DNA of 64,000 bases from Phaeospirillum sp. (GCA_030651575.1 JAUSFB010000030.1:331623-395622); one strand, 5' to 3'. Positions 9,801 through 22,437 are shown, counted from the first letter of the stretch. The notes: a model not told the origin generated them from the sequence alone. Program-made: numbers and translations.

Positions 9801-10502
9801 TTATTTTCCGCCTAGCAGCGCCTCGACCTCGGGCAGGGCGTCGGGGGTGCCCACATGGTACCAGCCGCCGTCATGGACCAGGCCGAACAGGCGGCGCTCG
9901 GACAGGGCGCGATCATAGAGCAGGTTGAGGGAGAACGCGCCCGCCGGACAGCCCTCGAACAGCCGGGGATGGAGAATCTGGACGCCGGAGAACAGCAGCG
10001 GCGCGCTGTCGGCCTCGCCCCGTCGGCGCAGCGTATCGTCGGCGTTGATGAAGAAGTCGCCCTTGCCCGCATAGCCCACGGCGGTCGAGATGGGTTGCAG
10101 CAGCAGCAGCGCGTCCATGTCGGCGGAGTTCCAGGTTTGGGCCAGCCGCACCAGGGCGGGAGTCTCGCCATCGGTCCAGATGATGTCGCTGTTGACCACG
10201 TAGAACGGCTCGTGCCCCAGCAGGGGCAGGGCCTTGGCGACGCCGCCGCCGGTCTCCAGCAGCACGTCTTCATGCGATAACGAGATGTCCGAGCGGTCGG
10301 CGAGGTGTTCCCTGACGCTGTCGGCCAGCCAGTGGGTGTTGACCGCCAGTTCTTGAACCCCGGCCAGGGCCAGATGGTCGAGGGCGCGGTCCAGCATGGT
10401 GCGCCCCGCCACGCTCACCAGCGGTTTGGGAGTCGTCAGGGTGATCGGCCGCATGCGCAGGCCCAGCCCCGCCGCCAGCACCATGGCGCGTTTGATCATC
10501 AT
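9801..10502 (-). CDS. murU: Nucleotidyltransferase, MurU-like (N-acetylmuramate-1-phosphate uridylyltransferase)
   Basis: MVLAAGLGLRMRPITLTTPKPLVSVAGRTMLDRALDHL; overlaps an AmgK-like kinase gene upstream. Confidence 0.85.
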   Translation of the reverse strand: MMIKRAMVLAAGLGLRMRPITLTTPKPLVSVAGRTMLDRALDHLALAGVQELAVNTHWLADSVREHLADRSDISLSHEDVLLETGGGVAKALPLLGHEPFYVVNSDIIWTDGETPALVRLAQTWNSADMDALLLLQPISTAVGYAGKGDFFINADDTLRRRGEADSAPLLFSGVQILHPRLFEGCPAGAFSLNLLYDRALSERRLFGLVHDGGWYHVGTPDALPEVEALLGGK

Positions 10503-11491
10503 GGGCGGGGGACTCCGCGCTGATCCCGAGGGATGTGGCGGTCCAGCCAGCGGCCCAGTTCGGCCAGCACCGGATGGGCCAGCGCCGCTTCCAGCAGCCG
10601 CCAGACCCGGGGGATATGAACCAGATAGCCGGGCTTGCCGTCACGCTTGCACAGCCGGGTGAAGATGCCGATGACCTTGGCGTGGCGCTGGGCCGCCATC
10701 ACCGCCCAGGACGCTTCGAACACGGCGCGGTCGAGGGTGGGGAAGCGCTTCAGCCAGCGTTGCTTCATGCGCTCGGTCAGCAGCGGGTCGATGTCGCGCC
10801 GGGCATCCTCCAGCAGGCTCATCAGATCGTAGGTGGCCGGTCCCGCCACCGCGTCCTGAAAGTCGAGCAGGCCGCAGGCCGCCAGTCCGGGGCGCGGCAG
10901 AAGCATCAGGTTGTCCACATGAAAGTCGCGCAGCACCAGGGTGTCGGGGGCCATGCGGGCCACTGGGAACAGCCGGCGCCAGATCTCGGCGTACTCGGCC
11001 CGCGCCTCGGCAGAGGCGTCGCGGCCCAGCATGGCTGGAATGTACCAGTCGGTCAGCAGGCCGGCCTCGGTCAACAGCCGCTGGTCGTCATAGGGCGGCA
11101 GGCCGGCGGGGATGGCGTCGGGCCTTGCCGCGATCTCGGCCAGCACATCGGTGGCCAGGGCGTAGAGCGCCTCTTCGTCATGGGCCTCGGCCAGCAGGCG
11201 GGTGTAGGTATTGTCGCCCAGATCCTCCAGCAGCAGCAACCCGTGTTCCTCGTCCACCGCCAGCAGCCGGGGAGCCGACAGGCCCAGCGAATCCAGATGG
11301 CGGGCGATGCGCACGAACGGCCGCACATCCTCCTGCGGCGGCGGCGCGTCCATCAAAACCGCCGGCTCGCCGTTACGGCTCAGGCGGTCGTAGTGGCGAA
11401 AGCTGGCGTCCCCGGCCAGCCGGCCGCGTCGGGCCAAGCCCCAGCCGGCGGTATCGAGGAAGTCTTGGATCACTGTCTCGCGCGGTGTCAC
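10499..11491 (-). CDS. amgK: Aminoglycoside phosphotransferase family sugar kinase, AmgK-like
   Basis: LRDFHVDNLMLLPRPGLAACGLLDFQDAVAGPATYDLMSLLEDARRD (APH catalytic region); adjacent to murU and tsaE. Confidence 0.85.
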   Translation of the reverse strand: MTPRETVIQDFLDTAGWGLARRGRLAGDASFRHYDRLSRNGEPAVLMDAPPPQEDVRPFVRIARHLDSLGLSAPRLLAVDEEHGLLLLEDLGDNTYTRLLAEAHDEEALYALATDVLAEIAARPDAIPAGLPPYDDQRLLTEAGLLTDWYIPAMLGRDASAEARAEYAEIWRRLFPVARMAPDTLVLRDFHVDNLMLLPRPGLAACGLLDFQDAVAGPATYDLMSLLEDARRDIDPLLTERMKQRWLKRFPTLDRAVFEASWAVMAAQRHAKVIGIFTRLCKRDGKPGYLVHIPRVWRLLEAALAHPVLAELGRWLDRHIPRDQRGVPRP

Positions 11492-11937
11492 TGCGTCAAA
11501 TCCCCCAAACGGTCGGCCCAGGGGCCATGGGCGGTCAAGGTTACTCGCCGCTCGCCCTCGGCATCGCCGGTTTCCAGCGCCACGTCAAGCCGTCGCTTGG
11601 GCAGGTGAGGTCCCAATTGCTCGGGCCATTCGATCAGGCTGATGCCGTCGGCGAAGGCTTCCTCGATATCCAGCTCCAGGGCGTCGGCGGGCTTTTCCAG
11701 CCGGTAGAGGTCGAAATGCCAGATCAGTCCGGCATCGGAGTCGTATTGCTGCACCAGGGTGAAGGTGGGACTGGGAACCTCCTCGTCCGGGGTAGTCAGC
11801 GCCCGGATGAAGGCCCGCGCCAGGGTGCTCTTGCCGGTGCCCAGCGTCCCCCACAGGGCGATGACGTCGCCGGGGCGGACCCCGGCCGCCAGCCGTTCTC
11901 CCAGCCGCCGGGTGGCGGCCTCGTCGGTGAGGATCAT
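11488..11937 (-). CDS. tsaE: tRNA threonylcarbamoyladenosine biosynthesis protein TsaE
   Basis: LWGTLGTGKSTLARAFIRAL (Walker A), VPSPTFTLVQQYDSDAGLIWHFDLYRLEKPADALELDIEEAF, LIEWPEQLG. Confidence 0.93.
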   Translation of the reverse strand: MILTDEAATRRLGERLAAGVRPGDVIALWGTLGTGKSTLARAFIRALTTPDEEVPSPTFTLVQQYDSDAGLIWHFDLYRLEKPADALELDIEEAFADGISLIEWPEQLGPHLPKRRLDVALETGDAEGERRVTLTAHGPWADRLGDLTQ

Positions 11938-12878
11938 GCCTTGGCCCTCGGATGGGATTCCTTGTGGATGCGGGCCAACTGGGCGGCGTCCACCTCGGTA
12001 TAACGCTGGGTGGTGGACAGCGAGGAATGGCCCAGCAGCTCTTGAATGGTGCGCAGGTCGCCGCCGCCGGCCAGCAGATGGGTGGCGAAGCTGTGGCGCA
12101 GCGCGTGCGGCGTCGCGGTGTCGGCCAGCCCCAGCAGCAGGCGCAGCCGACGCATCTGGCGCTGGACCACGCCGGGATTGAGCGGCCCGCCGCGCGCCCC
12201 CAGGAACAGCGGGTCGTCGGGGGCGGACGGATAGGGGAGTTGTGCCAGATAGTCGGCGATGGCGTCCCCGACCACCGGCAGGATCGGCACCACCCGGTCC
12301 TTCTTGCCCTTGCCGGTGATCATCATGGCCTCGGCCCGGGGAGCGTCGCGCCGCCGCAGCGCCAGTGCCTCGCCCAGGCGCAGCCCGGCGCCGTAGAGCA
12401 GGGTGAACAAGGCGACGTCGCGCGCCGCCAGCCAGGGCTCGTCCTGCATCTCGGCGGCGGTGCTCAGGGTCTCCATCGCCTCATCGGCGGCCAACGGTTT
12501 GGGCACCGACTTGGGCGGGCGCGGCGGCTTGACCGCCTTCAGCGCCGGGTTGTGGACCAGATCGTGGCGATCGAGGAAGCGGAAGAACCCCCGCAGGGTC
12601 GACATGGCGCGGGCCAGCGAGGCGCGGCCCAGGCCGTCATTGGATCGTCGGGCCAGGAAGGCGCGGAAGTCGCCGACCCCCAGCCCCGCCAGGACCGCCA
12701 GATCGGGCTCGCCCCCCAGATGTTCGGTGAGGAAGCCCAGGAACGCGGCGAGGTCGCGGCCATAGGCGTCCAGGGTGTGGGCCGAGGCGCGTTTCTCCCC
12801 CTCCAGCCATTGTCGCCACGACGTCACCGTCCTGGCCAGATCGGCTCCTGCCGCAAAGTGGATGGGAGTGGGGGGCAT
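11934..12878 (-). CDS. xerC: Tyrosine recombinase XerC
   Basis: LYGAGLRLGEAL, HALRHSFATHLLAGGGDLRTIQELLGHSSLSTTQRYTEVD (R/H-x-x-R/Y catalytic set). Confidence 0.93.
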   Translation of the reverse strand: MPPTPIHFAAGADLARTVTSWRQWLEGEKRASAHTLDAYGRDLAAFLGFLTEHLGGEPDLAVLAGLGVGDFRAFLARRSNDGLGRASLARAMSTLRGFFRFLDRHDLVHNPALKAVKPPRPPKSVPKPLAADEAMETLSTAAEMQDEPWLAARDVALFTLLYGAGLRLGEALALRRRDAPRAEAMMITGKGKKDRVVPILPVVGDAIADYLAQLPYPSAPDDPLFLGARGGPLNPGVVQRQMRRLRLLLGLADTATPHALRHSFATHLLAGGGDLRTIQELLGHSSLSTTQRYTEVDAAQLARIHKESHPRAKA

Positions 12879-12894
12879 GGGGCTCTGGGGCGCG

Positions 12895-13653
12895 TTACCC
12901 GACGAAGCGCAGCACGCTGCGCTCGACGACGCGGGCCAGGAAGGTGATCAGCTCGGTGGCTTGGCCGGCATGGAAGGTGCGGCCATTGCGCGAGCCCAGC
13001 GCCATGACGCCTTCCGGGCAGGGGCCGCCGGGAGTGAGGCGGGCCACCGCCGAGGATTGCACCAGACCGGCGCCGTCGCCGAACAGCGCCGGATCGCCCG
13101 GCAGTTCCTCAGTCAGGGCGCATTCGCGGTCGCTGCCGCCCATCATCCGCGCCACCGTGCCGGATGGCAGGCTCAACAGACCGGGGGCGAACAGCGTCGG
13201 CAGCGGCGTTTCCGGAGTCTCGAAGCACAAGGTGGCGACGTCCACGTCCAGCAGGGTGGGCAGGTCGTCGCTGATCGCTTCCACCAGTTCGGTCAGGCTG
13301 TCGGCTGACAGGATCGCCAGCACCGCCTTATGGGTGCGGGTCTGGATCGACATATTGCTGCGGCTGGTGTGGATCAGGTGTTCGGCGGCGCCGCGCACCC
13401 GCTCGATCTCGTCGCGCAGGCGGTCGATCATGAAGACCTGCATGTCGAGGACGCCGTCATCCCCGGCCCAGCGCGACGGCGGCGACAGCGCCAGCAGCAG
13501 GTCGGGATGGCGTACCAGGAAGTCGGGGTGCGCCACAAGAAAGGCCTCCACCTGCCGTTCGTCGGGCAGGGGCAGGTGCAAGACCGCGTCGTCGCGCTTT
13601 CGCGCCATGCTCATCACCGTGTTGGAAAAACGTCGGCCCGGCACCGACTTCAT
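12895..13653 (-). CDS. DUF484 family protein
   Basis: VEAFLVAHPDFLVRHPDLLLAL near N-terminus, GAF-like C-terminus; adjacent to xerC. Start codon uncertain (several N-terminal Met). Confidence 0.85.
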   Translation of the reverse strand: MKSVPGRRFSNTVMSMARKRDDAVLHLPLPDERQVEAFLVAHPDFLVRHPDLLLALSPPSRWAGDDGVLDMQVFMIDRLRDEIERVRGAAEHLIHTSRSNMSIQTRTHKAVLAILSADSLTELVEAISDDLPTLLDVDVATLCFETPETPLPTLFAPGLLSLPSGTVARMMGGSDRECALTEELPGDPALFGDGAGLVQSSAVARLTPGGPCPEGVMALGSRNGRTFHAGQATELITFLARVVERSVLRFVG

Positions 13654-13688
13654 GTTGCGCGGGAGCTTGGAACGTTGGAGGCTAGCTT

Positions 13689-15890
13689 ATGCTCGCCGAC
13701 TCGTCCACTTCAACCCCTCCGTTCTTTCCTCCCGGCAGTCGAATCGCGGTTTTGCTGCCGCTGCCGCTGGCGGGAGCCTATGATTACCTCACCGGCGACC
13801 TCGCCTTGGCGGCGGGGGACTTCGTCACGGTGCCGCTGGGCCATCGCGATCTGATCGGGGTGGTGTGGGGCGCCGGAACCGGTCCCGTCGCCGAGTCCAA
13901 GCTGCGCCGCGTCGGCTGCCGGCTGGCGGCGCAGCCGCTATCCGCCGTCGCCCGCGCCTTCATCGACTGGGTGGCGGCCTATACCCTGGCGCCGCCGGGG
14001 GCGGTGCTGAAAATGGCCATGAGCGTGCCGGCGGCGCTGGAGCCGGCTCCCGGACTGACGGTGGTTCGCCGTGTCGAGCCCCTGCCCGCCGTCAAGGATA
14101 CTCCCGCCCGGCGCAAGGTGCTGGAGACGGTGGAGCGGTTGCCGCCGCTGACCGTGGCCGATCTCGCCCGCGAGGCCGGGGTGGGGGCTGCGGTGGTCAA
14201 GGGGCTGATCGAGGCGGGGGCGCTGGAAACCATCACGCTGCCCCGGCCACCGTTGTTCCGGATGCCCGACGTGACCCTGGCCGCCGCCGTGCTGTCGCCC
14301 GATCAGCGCGCCGCCGCCGATGCCCTGGTGGCGGCGGTGGGGAACGGCTTTTCGGTGTCGCTGATCGACGGCGTCACCGGCTCGGGCAAGACCGAGGTGT
14401 ATTTCGAGGCGGTCGCCGCTGCCCTGGCCAAGGGGGCGCAGACCCTGGTGCTGCTGCCCGAAATCGCCCTGTCCAATCAGTGGCTGGAGCGGTTCACGCG
14501 GCGTTTTGGGGCGCGCCCGGCCGAGTGGCATTCCGAGTTGGGCGATGCAAGGCGGCGCGAGACCTGGCGGGCGGTGGCCAATGGCGAGGCCCGCGTCATC
14601 GTCGGCGCGCGCTCGGCCCTGTTCCTGCCCTATCGCGATCTGGGGTTGATCGTGGTCGACGAAGAGCATGACGGCGCCTTCAAGCAGGAGGACGGCGTCA
14701 GCTACCACGCCCGCGACATGGCGGTGGTGCGGGGGCGTCTCGGCGGCTTTCCAGTGGTGCTGGCCTCGGCGACGCCGTCGCTGGAAACCATGGCCAATGT
14801 TCAGGGCGGCCGCTATCGCCTGCTGCACCTGCCCGACCGCCATGCCGGCGCGGTGATGCCCGAGATGAACGCCATCGACCTGCGCCGCCATCCGCCGCCG
14901 CGCGGCCGCTGGCTGAGTCCCGTGCTGGTCCAGGCGCTGGAGGAGACCTTTGCCGCCGGCGAGCAGGCCATGCTCTACCTCAATCGGCGCGGCTATGCCC
15001 CGCTGACCCTGTGCCGCACCTGCGGCCACCGGCTGCAATGCCCCCATTGCACCGCCTGGCTGGTGGAGCACCGCTTGGCCGGCCGGCTGGTCTGCCACCA
15101 TTGCGGCTATCATATCCGGCTACCGAGAAAATGCCCCCATTGCGAGGCGGAGGACAGCTTCGCCGCCTGCGGCCCCGGGGTCGAGCGCATCGCCGAGGAG
15201 GCGGCCTTGCTGTTTCCCGATATCCGCATGGCGGTGATGACCTCGGACACCTGCGCCGGCCCCCATGCGGCGGCCGAATTCATCCGGCAGGTGACGGCCC
15301 ACGAGATCGATCTTCTGGTGGGCACCCAGATCGTCGCCAAGGGCTACCACTTTCCCATGCTGACGGTGGTGGGGGTGGTCGATGCCGATCTGGGCCTGGA
15401 AGGCGGCGACCTGCGGGCCGGGGAACGCACCCATCAGCTGTTATCCCAGGTCGCCGGCCGCGCCGGCCGCGCCGAGCGGCCGGGCCGGGTGTTCCTCCAG
15501 ACCTATCAGCCCGATCATCCGGTGATGCGGGCGCTGCGCTCGGGCGAGCGGGACGGCTTCATCGCGCGGGAGGCCGATATGCGGCGCGACGCCGGCATGC
15601 CGCCCTATGGCCGGCTGGCGGCCCTGGTGTTGTCGGGGCCGGATGCCGGGCTGCTGGACGGCTTTGCCGCCCGGCTGTCCCGCGCGGCCCCCCACGGCGG
15701 CGGGGTCGAGGTGCTGGGGCCTGCACCGGCGCCCATGGCGTTGCTGCGGGGCAAGCATCGGCGGCGATTCCTGGTCAAGGCCCCGCGCGGGGTCAATCTA
15801 CAGGGCACTCTGCGCGATTGGCTGGCGCGGGTCGAGCAGCCGCGAGGGGTGCGGGTTCAGGTCGATATCGACCCCTATAGTTTTTTTTGA
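13689..15890 (+). CDS. priA: Primosomal protein N' (PriA helicase)
   Basis: [42 protein letters not shown], Cys-rich zinc region [44 protein letters not shown]. Confidence 0.95.
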   Translation: MLADSSTSTPPFFPPGSRIAVLLPLPLAGAYDYLTGDLALAAGDFVTVPLGHRDLIGVVWGAGTGPVAESKLRRVGCRLAAQPLSAVARAFIDWVAAYTLAPPGAVLKMAMSVPAALEPAPGLTVVRRVEPLPAVKDTPARRKVLETVERLPPLTVADLAREAGVGAAVVKGLIEAGALETITLPRPPLFRMPDVTLAAAVLSPDQRAAADALVAAVGNGFSVSLIDGVTGSGKTEVYFEAVAAALAKGAQTLVLLPEIALSNQWLERFTRRFGARPAEWHSELGDARRRETWRAVANGEARVIVGARSALFLPYRDLGLIVVDEEHDGAFKQEDGVSYHARDMAVVRGRLGGFPVVLASATPSLETMANVQGGRYRLLHLPDRHAGAVMPEMNAIDLRRHPPPRGRWLSPVLVQALEETFAAGEQAMLYLNRRGYAPLTLCRTCGHRLQCPHCTAWLVEHRLAGRLVCHHCGYHIRLPRKCPHCEAEDSFAACGPGVERIAEEAALLFPDIRMAVMTSDTCAGPHAAAEFIRQVTAHEIDLLVGTQIVAKGYHFPMLTVVGVVDADLGLEGGDLRAGERTHQLLSQVAGRAGRAERPGRVFLQTYQPDHPVMRALRSGERDGFIAREADMRRDAGMPPYGRLAALVLSGPDAGLLDGFAARLSRAAPHGGGVEVLGPAPAPMALLRGKHRRRFLVKAPRGVNLQGTLRDWLARVEQPRGVRVQVDIDPYSFF

Positions 15891-16143
15891 TGAATATTTT
15901 TCGGGCGGGTAGGTGCCTGAACTGGCCCCCGATGCTCTGGAATCGGCGGGTTTGTTCGCATTTGACCCGTGACCGATCTTGCGCCTCCCTCCCCCGAATG
16001 GGCAGGAGTCGTCTTGCAACGCAAAACCCGATGTGCTAGTTAACCGACGCGCAAGCAGGGGGGCTTCCCGGCAGGCGTCAGAATGTTTTTGCGTATCAAT
16101 AGGTTACGGCCGCCGGTTCGACCCTAATCAAGGACTTGCCCAG

Positions 16144-16698
16144 GTGCCATCCGAAATCATTGGCGTGATCGCCACCCGTTATGCCGCCGCCCTCTTCGAG
16201 TTGGCCGATTCTTCGTCCATGCTCGACCAGGTGGCCGGCGACCTTAAGACGTTGAAGTCGATGATCCAGCAAAGCGCGGATCTGCGGCGGCTCGTCGACA
16301 GTCCCGCATTGAGCCGTGTCGAGCAGGGGCGGGCGATTACCGCCATCGCCCAGGCCTGCGGCTTTTCGGAACTGACCACGAAATTCCTTGGGTTGGCGGC
16401 TCAGAACCGTCGCCTGTTCACCCTGTTGGGGGTGATCGAATCCTATCTCGGCCGGCTCGCTGCCCGCCGCGGGGAAAAGTCCGCTTCGGTGGCTTCCGCG
16501 GTGGCCATGACGCCAGCCCAGCACGACGCCCTCGTCTCTACCCTCAAGACGGTCTACGGCGGCAATGTCGCCGTTGACGTCAAGGTCGATCCCAGCTTGC
16601 TGGGCGGTCTGGTGGTGAAGGTCGGGTCCCATATGGTTGACAGCTCGTTGAAGACGAAGCTGCAGCATCTCAAGCTCGCTATGAAAGGGGTTGGATAA
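16144..16698 (+). CDS. atpH: F1F0 ATP synthase subunit delta
   Basis: GTG start, [22 protein letters not shown] ... [33 protein letters not shown]; first gene of atpHAGDC. ORF-track start 15979 is probably too early. Confidence 0.92.
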   Translation: MPSEIIGVIATRYAAALFELADSSSMLDQVAGDLKTLKSMIQQSADLRRLVDSPALSRVEQGRAITAIAQACGFSELTTKFLGLAAQNRRLFTLLGVIESYLGRLAARRGEKSASVASAVAMTPAQHDALVSTLKTVYGGNVAVDVKVDPSLLGGLVVKVGSHMVDSSLKTKLQHLKLAMKGVG

Positions 16699-18227
16699 TG
16701 GAAATCCGCGCCGCGGAAATATCCGCAATCCTCAAGCAACAGATTGCCTCCTTTGGAACCGAGGCGGAAGTTGCCGAGGTCGGACAGGTGCTGTCCGTTG
16801 GTGACGGCATCGCCCGCGTGCATGGCCTTGATAAGGTCCAGGCCGGCGAGATGGTTGAATTCCCGGGCGGCATCAAGGGTATGGCGCTGAACCTCGAAAC
16901 CGACAATGTCGGTGTCGTGATCTTCGGCGACGACCGTTCCATTAAGGAAGGCGATCTGGTCAAGCGGACCGGCTCCATCGTGGACGTGCCGGTGGGCAAG
17001 GGCCTGCTGGGCCGCGTCGTCGATGGTCTGGGCAACCCCATCGATGGCAAGGGGCCGATCGAGGCCGCCTCGCGTCAGCGGGTCGACGTCAAGGCGCCGG
17101 GCATCATTCCGCGTAAGTCGGTGCACGAGCCCATGTCGACTGGCATCAAGGCCGTTGACGCCCTGATCCCGATCGGGCGCGGTCAGCGCGAACTGGTGAT
17201 CGGCGATCGTCAGACCGGCAAGACCGCCATCCTGATCGACACCATCATCAATCAGAAGCGTTGGCACGAAGGCAATGACGAGAAGGCGAAGCTGTTCTGC
17301 ATCTACGTCGCCATCGGTCAGAAGCGTTCCACCGTCGCCCAGATCGTCAAGACCCTGACCGACTACGGCGCCATGGAATACACCATCGTGGTCGCGGCGA
17401 CCGCGTCGGAGCCCGCTCCGTTGCAGTTCATCGCCCCCTATTGCGGCTGCACCATGGGTGAATACTTCCGCGACAACGGCATGCACGCCCTGATCATCTA
17501 TGATGATCTGTCCAAGCAGGCCGTCGCCTACCGTCAGATGTCGCTGTTGCTCCGCCGCCCGCCGGGCCGCGAAGCCTATCCCGGCGACGTGTTCTATCTC
17601 CACTCGCGTCTGCTCGAACGCGCCGCCAAGATGGGTGACGCCGCCGGTGCCGGCTCGCTGACCGCCTTGCCGGTCATCGAGACCCAGGCCAACGACGTGT
17701 CCGCCTATATTCCGACCAACGTGATTTCCATCACCGACGGTCAGATCTTCCTGGAAACCGAACTGTTCTATAAGGGCATCCGCCCCGCCGTGAACGTCGG
17801 CCTTTCGGTGTCGCGCGTCGGCTCCGCCGCCCAGATCAAGGCGATGAAGCAGGTTGCCGGCTCGATCAAGCTGGAACTGGCGCAGTATCGTGAAATGGCG
17901 GCGTTCGCTCAGTTCGCTTCCGATCTCGATCCGGCGACCCAGAAGCTGCTCGGTCGTGGCGCCCGCCTCACCGAACTGCTGAAGCAGCCGCAGTTCTCGC
18001 CCATGGCGACCGAAGAGGAAGTCATCTCGATCTATGCCGGCGTGCGCGGTTACCTCGACAAGATCGAAGTCCGTGACGTTGGCCGCTTCGAGACCTCCCT
18101 GCTGGCGGAAATCAAGTCGAAGGCGCCGGAAATCCTGTCCGCCATCATCTCCGAGAAGCAGATCAGCGCGCAGACCGAAGAGAAGCTCAAGGCGTTCCTC
18201 GACGCGTTCGCCAAGACTTTCGCTTAA
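16698..18227 (+). CDS. atpA: F1F0 ATP synthase subunit alpha
   Basis: [11 protein letters not shown]-loop, [17 protein letters not shown]-terminus, full-length 509 aa. Confidence 0.98.
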   Translation: MEIRAAEISAILKQQIASFGTEAEVAEVGQVLSVGDGIARVHGLDKVQAGEMVEFPGGIKGMALNLETDNVGVVIFGDDRSIKEGDLVKRTGSIVDVPVGKGLLGRVVDGLGNPIDGKGPIEAASRQRVDVKAPGIIPRKSVHEPMSTGIKAVDALIPIGRGQRELVIGDRQTGKTAILIDTIINQKRWHEGNDEKAKLFCIYVAIGQKRSTVAQIVKTLTDYGAMEYTIVVAATASEPAPLQFIAPYCGCTMGEYFRDNGMHALIIYDDLSKQAVAYRQMSLLLRRPPGREAYPGDVFYLHSRLLERAAKMGDAAGAGSLTALPVIETQANDVSAYIPTNVISITDGQIFLETELFYKGIRPAVNVGLSVSRVGSAAQIKAMKQVAGSIKLELAQYREMAAFAQFASDLDPATQKLLGRGARLTELLKQPQFSPMATEEEVISIYAGVRGYLDKIEVRDVGRFETSLLAEIKSKAPEILSAIISEKQISAQTEEKLKAFLDAFAKTFA

Positions 18228-18249
18228 CCGTCCCGTCGGAGTTTAGGTT

Positions 18250-19134
18250 ATGGCGAGTCTCAAGGACCTGCGGATGAAGATCGTGAGCGTCAAGTCGACG
18301 CGCAAGATCACGTCCGCCATGAAGATGGTCGCTGCCTCGAAGCTCCGCCGCGCGCAAACCGCGGCGGAAGCGGCACGGCCTTTCGCCGAGCGCATGGAAC
18401 GCATGTTGGGCACCCTGGCCGCCAGCTTGGCCGGCCAGAGCGGCGCGCCCAAGATGCTGACCGGCACCGGCGCCGACAAGGTGCATCTGCTGGTGGCGGT
18501 GACCGCCGATCGCGGTCTGTGCGGTGGTTTCAATTCGACCATCGTCCGCGCCACCAAGCTGATGGCCGCCGACCTGCTGAAGCAGGGCAAGGTGGTCAAG
18601 ATCCTGCCGGTGGGCCGCAAGGCCCGCGAGCAGCTCAAGCGCGATTATGGCCAGTACATGATCGAAGGCTTCGAGCAGCTGGGCCGCAAGGGTATCGTGT
18701 TCGCCGAGGCCGATCAGGTGGCGTGTCATATCGCCGCCATGTTCGAGGCCGAGGAATTCGATGTCTGCACCGTGATCTACAATCGCTTCAAGTCGGCCAT
18801 CGCCCAGGAACTGACTCGCCAGCAGCTGATTCCGTTCCCGCTGCCGGCACAGGCCGCCAAGGCCGATGTCGGTGCGAAGGCCACCTACGAGTTCGAACCC
18901 GACGAGGAAACCATCCTCGCCGAGATTCTGCCGCGCAATCTGGCGACTCAGATGTTCCGTTCCCTGCTGGAAAGCCAGGCTTCGGAACAGGCTGCCCGCA
19001 TGACGGCGATGGACAATGCTACCCGCAACGCGGGCGACATGATCAATGCCTTGGCGATCAAGTACAACCGGTCGCGCCAGGCCCAGATCACCAAGGAACT
19101 GATCGAAATCATCTCCGGCGCCGAAGCGCTGTGA
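18250..19134 (+). CDS. atpG: F1F0 ATP synthase subunit gamma
   Basis: [36 protein letters not shown] and C-terminal [23 protein letters not shown]. Confidence 0.98.
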   Translation: MASLKDLRMKIVSVKSTRKITSAMKMVAASKLRRAQTAAEAARPFAERMERMLGTLAASLAGQSGAPKMLTGTGADKVHLLVAVTADRGLCGGFNSTIVRATKLMAADLLKQGKVVKILPVGRKAREQLKRDYGQYMIEGFEQLGRKGIVFAEADQVACHIAAMFEAEEFDVCTVIYNRFKSAIAQELTRQQLIPFPLPAQAAKADVGAKATYEFEPDEETILAEILPRNLATQMFRSLLESQASEQAARMTAMDNATRNAGDMINALAIKYNRSRQAQITKELIEIISGAEAL

Positions 19135-19145
19135 CGGAAGACTAG

Positions 19146-20579
<1,434 letters not shown>

Positions 20580-20587
20580 GTCTGTCC

Positions 20588-20630
20588 GTTGCCGCGTCCT
20601 CACGGGGGTTCCCCATGGGGACGCGGCAAC
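20588..20630. repeat. 12-bp-stem hairpin in the atpD-atpC intergenic region
   Basis: GTTGCCGCGTCC-(19 nt)-GGACGCGGCAAC, no T-run after it. Confidence 0.85.
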
Positions 20631-20703
20631 GGATGCCGGGCCTTGCCCGCAACTCCGAGCCCGTGAATGACTTCATCGGCTCGCCGGTATAAGGAATCGC
20701 GGC

Positions 20704-21117
20704 ATGGCCGAGAAGATTCAGTTCGAGTTGGTGTCGCCGGCGAAGCTTTTGGTTTCGTCTCCGGTGGACATGGTGGTGGTTCCGGGCAGTGAAGGCGACT
20801 TTGGCGCCCTGGTCCTTCACTCTCCGATGATCACCACCGTCCGTCCCGGCGTCATCGTCGTCCATGACGGCGGCAAGATTTCAAGCAGCACGTTCGTGGC
20901 CGGCGGTTTCGCCGAGGTCAACGAGGAGCGCATCACCGTTCTGGCCGAGGAAGCCATCCCGGTGGGCGATCTGACCCAGGAAATGGCCGCCGTTCGCAAG
21001 AAGTTGGCCAAGGAAGCCCGTGACGACGCCAAGACCGACCGCGAGAAAAGCAATGCCGAGCGTTTGACCCTGATTGCCGAGGCGATGGCCGAGGCGATCT
21101 CCGGGGCGAAGCACTGA
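20704..21117 (+). CDS. atpC: F1F0 ATP synthase subunit epsilon
   Basis: MAEKIQFELVSPAKLLVSSPVDMVVVPGSEGDFGALVLHSPMITTVRPGVI. Confidence 0.96.
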   Translation: MAEKIQFELVSPAKLLVSSPVDMVVVPGSEGDFGALVLHSPMITTVRPGVIVVHDGGKISSSTFVAGGFAEVNEERITVLAEEAIPVGDLTQEMAAVRKKLAKEARDDAKTDREKSNAERLTLIAEAMAEAISGAKH

Positions 21118-21144
21118 TCCTCTTCGATCAGCCGAAACAGGTTA

Positions 21145-21173
21145 AGGGGCCGCTCGATCAGAGCGGCCCTTTC
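21145..21173 (+). terminator. Putative intrinsic terminator of the atp operon
   Basis: GGGCCGCTC-gatca-GAGCGGCCC followed by TTTC, directly downstream of atpC. Confidence 0.65.
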
Positions 21174-21238
21174 GCGTTCAACCGTCTTGTCTGTCTCGCG
21201 GGGCTGTGGTCTCCTCCTGGCAAGGAGAATTTGCGTCC

Positions 21239-21823
21239 ATGAAGATTCGCGCCGTTTCCACCGTCGTCCTGTTCCTTCTTGCCGTACCGCCGGCCCTGGC
21301 CGACGAACCGGCGGTCGACACCGTCGAGGTTGCTTCCGGCACCTTCGTGCGCGGCTGCGTCGGCCATATGGGGGCCTACGCGGAATTGCGCGACAAGTTG
21401 CAGCCGGGCCATGACCTTTACCTGCCACAACTGTCGCCTTCCGCCGCCAAGCCGTTCCTCCAGGGCCGCGAGGGCGAGGCCTATGCCCGGTTCGACGCCG
21501 GCGTGACCCTGGTGTTGATCAAGGGCGAGGACCAGTGCGTCGTGTTCATGCAAAAGGGCTCGGCCGACAGCCTCTACAAGCAGCTGGACAAGGATCTTAG
21601 GGCGGCCTTGGGGCGGTCGTTCACGGTTCAGGCGGCCGGGCGCGAGGTCAAGGGGCCGCTGGTGGCGCGCTTTATCGACATGACTCCGACGGGCGATTAC
21701 CGCGCCGAACTGCTTAAGCGCCACGGGGCCGAGCCGGTCGGCCTGCGCGCCATCCTCACCACCTCCGAGACCGCCAATCCCAATCTTCGGGCCATCATCA
21801 CCATCGGGACGAGGCAGCCATGA
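21239..21823 (+). CDS. Secreted hypothetical protein (signal peptide), paralog 1
   Basis: MKIRAVSTVVLFLLAVPPALA signal peptide; shares FLQGR and other positions with the next ORF. Confidence 0.75.
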   Translation: MKIRAVSTVVLFLLAVPPALADEPAVDTVEVASGTFVRGCVGHMGAYAELRDKLQPGHDLYLPQLSPSAAKPFLQGREGEAYARFDAGVTLVLIKGEDQCVVFMQKGSADSLYKQLDKDLRAALGRSFTVQAAGREVKGPLVARFIDMTPTGDYRAELLKRHGAEPVGLRAILTTSETANPNLRAIITIGTRQP

Positions 21824-22437
21824 AACGGATCCTTCTTGCCGCGCTGTTGCCGGCCTTGCTGTTTCTCGCCGGGCCGGCCTCGGCCCAGTCGGGGGCGGAT
21901 TACCGCATGCGGGACGAGACCTCGCGGCTGGCGGTCGCGGTGCTGGGCCGGATCTGCCTGATGAATCTGGGCGACGTCAACGCCGTGATCACCGCCGCCG
22001 CCCCCAAGGGGGAGTTTGGCTTCATCGAGCCGCCGGCCGAGGTGGCAGCCACCTTTCTCCAGGGCCGCTCGGGCTATGTGAGGGTGTTGCGCCGGCCGGG
22101 GCTGGGCGCGGTCACCCTGGTGATCGGCCATGACGGAATCTGTTCGGTATGGTCCGAATTCGCCGAGGTCACCGCCCTGCAACGCCACCTGCTGTCCATG
22201 GTCGAGCGCGGCGGCCTGAAGGGCGGCGGCCAGTTGCTGGCGCTGGACAGCCGCGACAGCGACGGGGTACGGATCAACGACTACTACTTGCTGCCCGCGG
22301 GGTGGTTCGCCACTCAATTGGGCAAGCGGTTCAGCGATGACGGCGCCCAGCCGCTGGCCCTGGTCACCACGATCTCGCCGCCGGGACGCAGCCCCATGGA
22401 GGGCGTGCTGTCGGTCAGCCGGCTGTTAAAGAAATGA
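21820..22437 (+). CDS. Secreted hypothetical protein (signal peptide), paralog 2
   Basis: MKRILLAALLPALLFLAGPASA signal peptide; ATGA overlap with upstream gene. Confidence 0.75.
   Translation: MKRILLAALLPALLFLAGPASAQSGADYRMRDETSRLAVAVLGRICLMNLGDVNAVITAAAPKGEFGFIEPPAEVAATFLQGRSGYVRVLRRPGLGAVTLVIGHDGICSVWSEFAEVTALQRHLLSMVERGGLKGGGQLLALDSRDSDGVRINDYYLLPAGWFATQLGKRFSDDGAQPLALVTTISPPGRSPMEGVLSVSRLLKK

Noticed and set aside
11934-12878. Tyrosine recombinase as an integrase of a mobile element
   Set aside because: Housekeeping XerC next to DUF484 and tsaE; no att repeats, tRNA or cargo.
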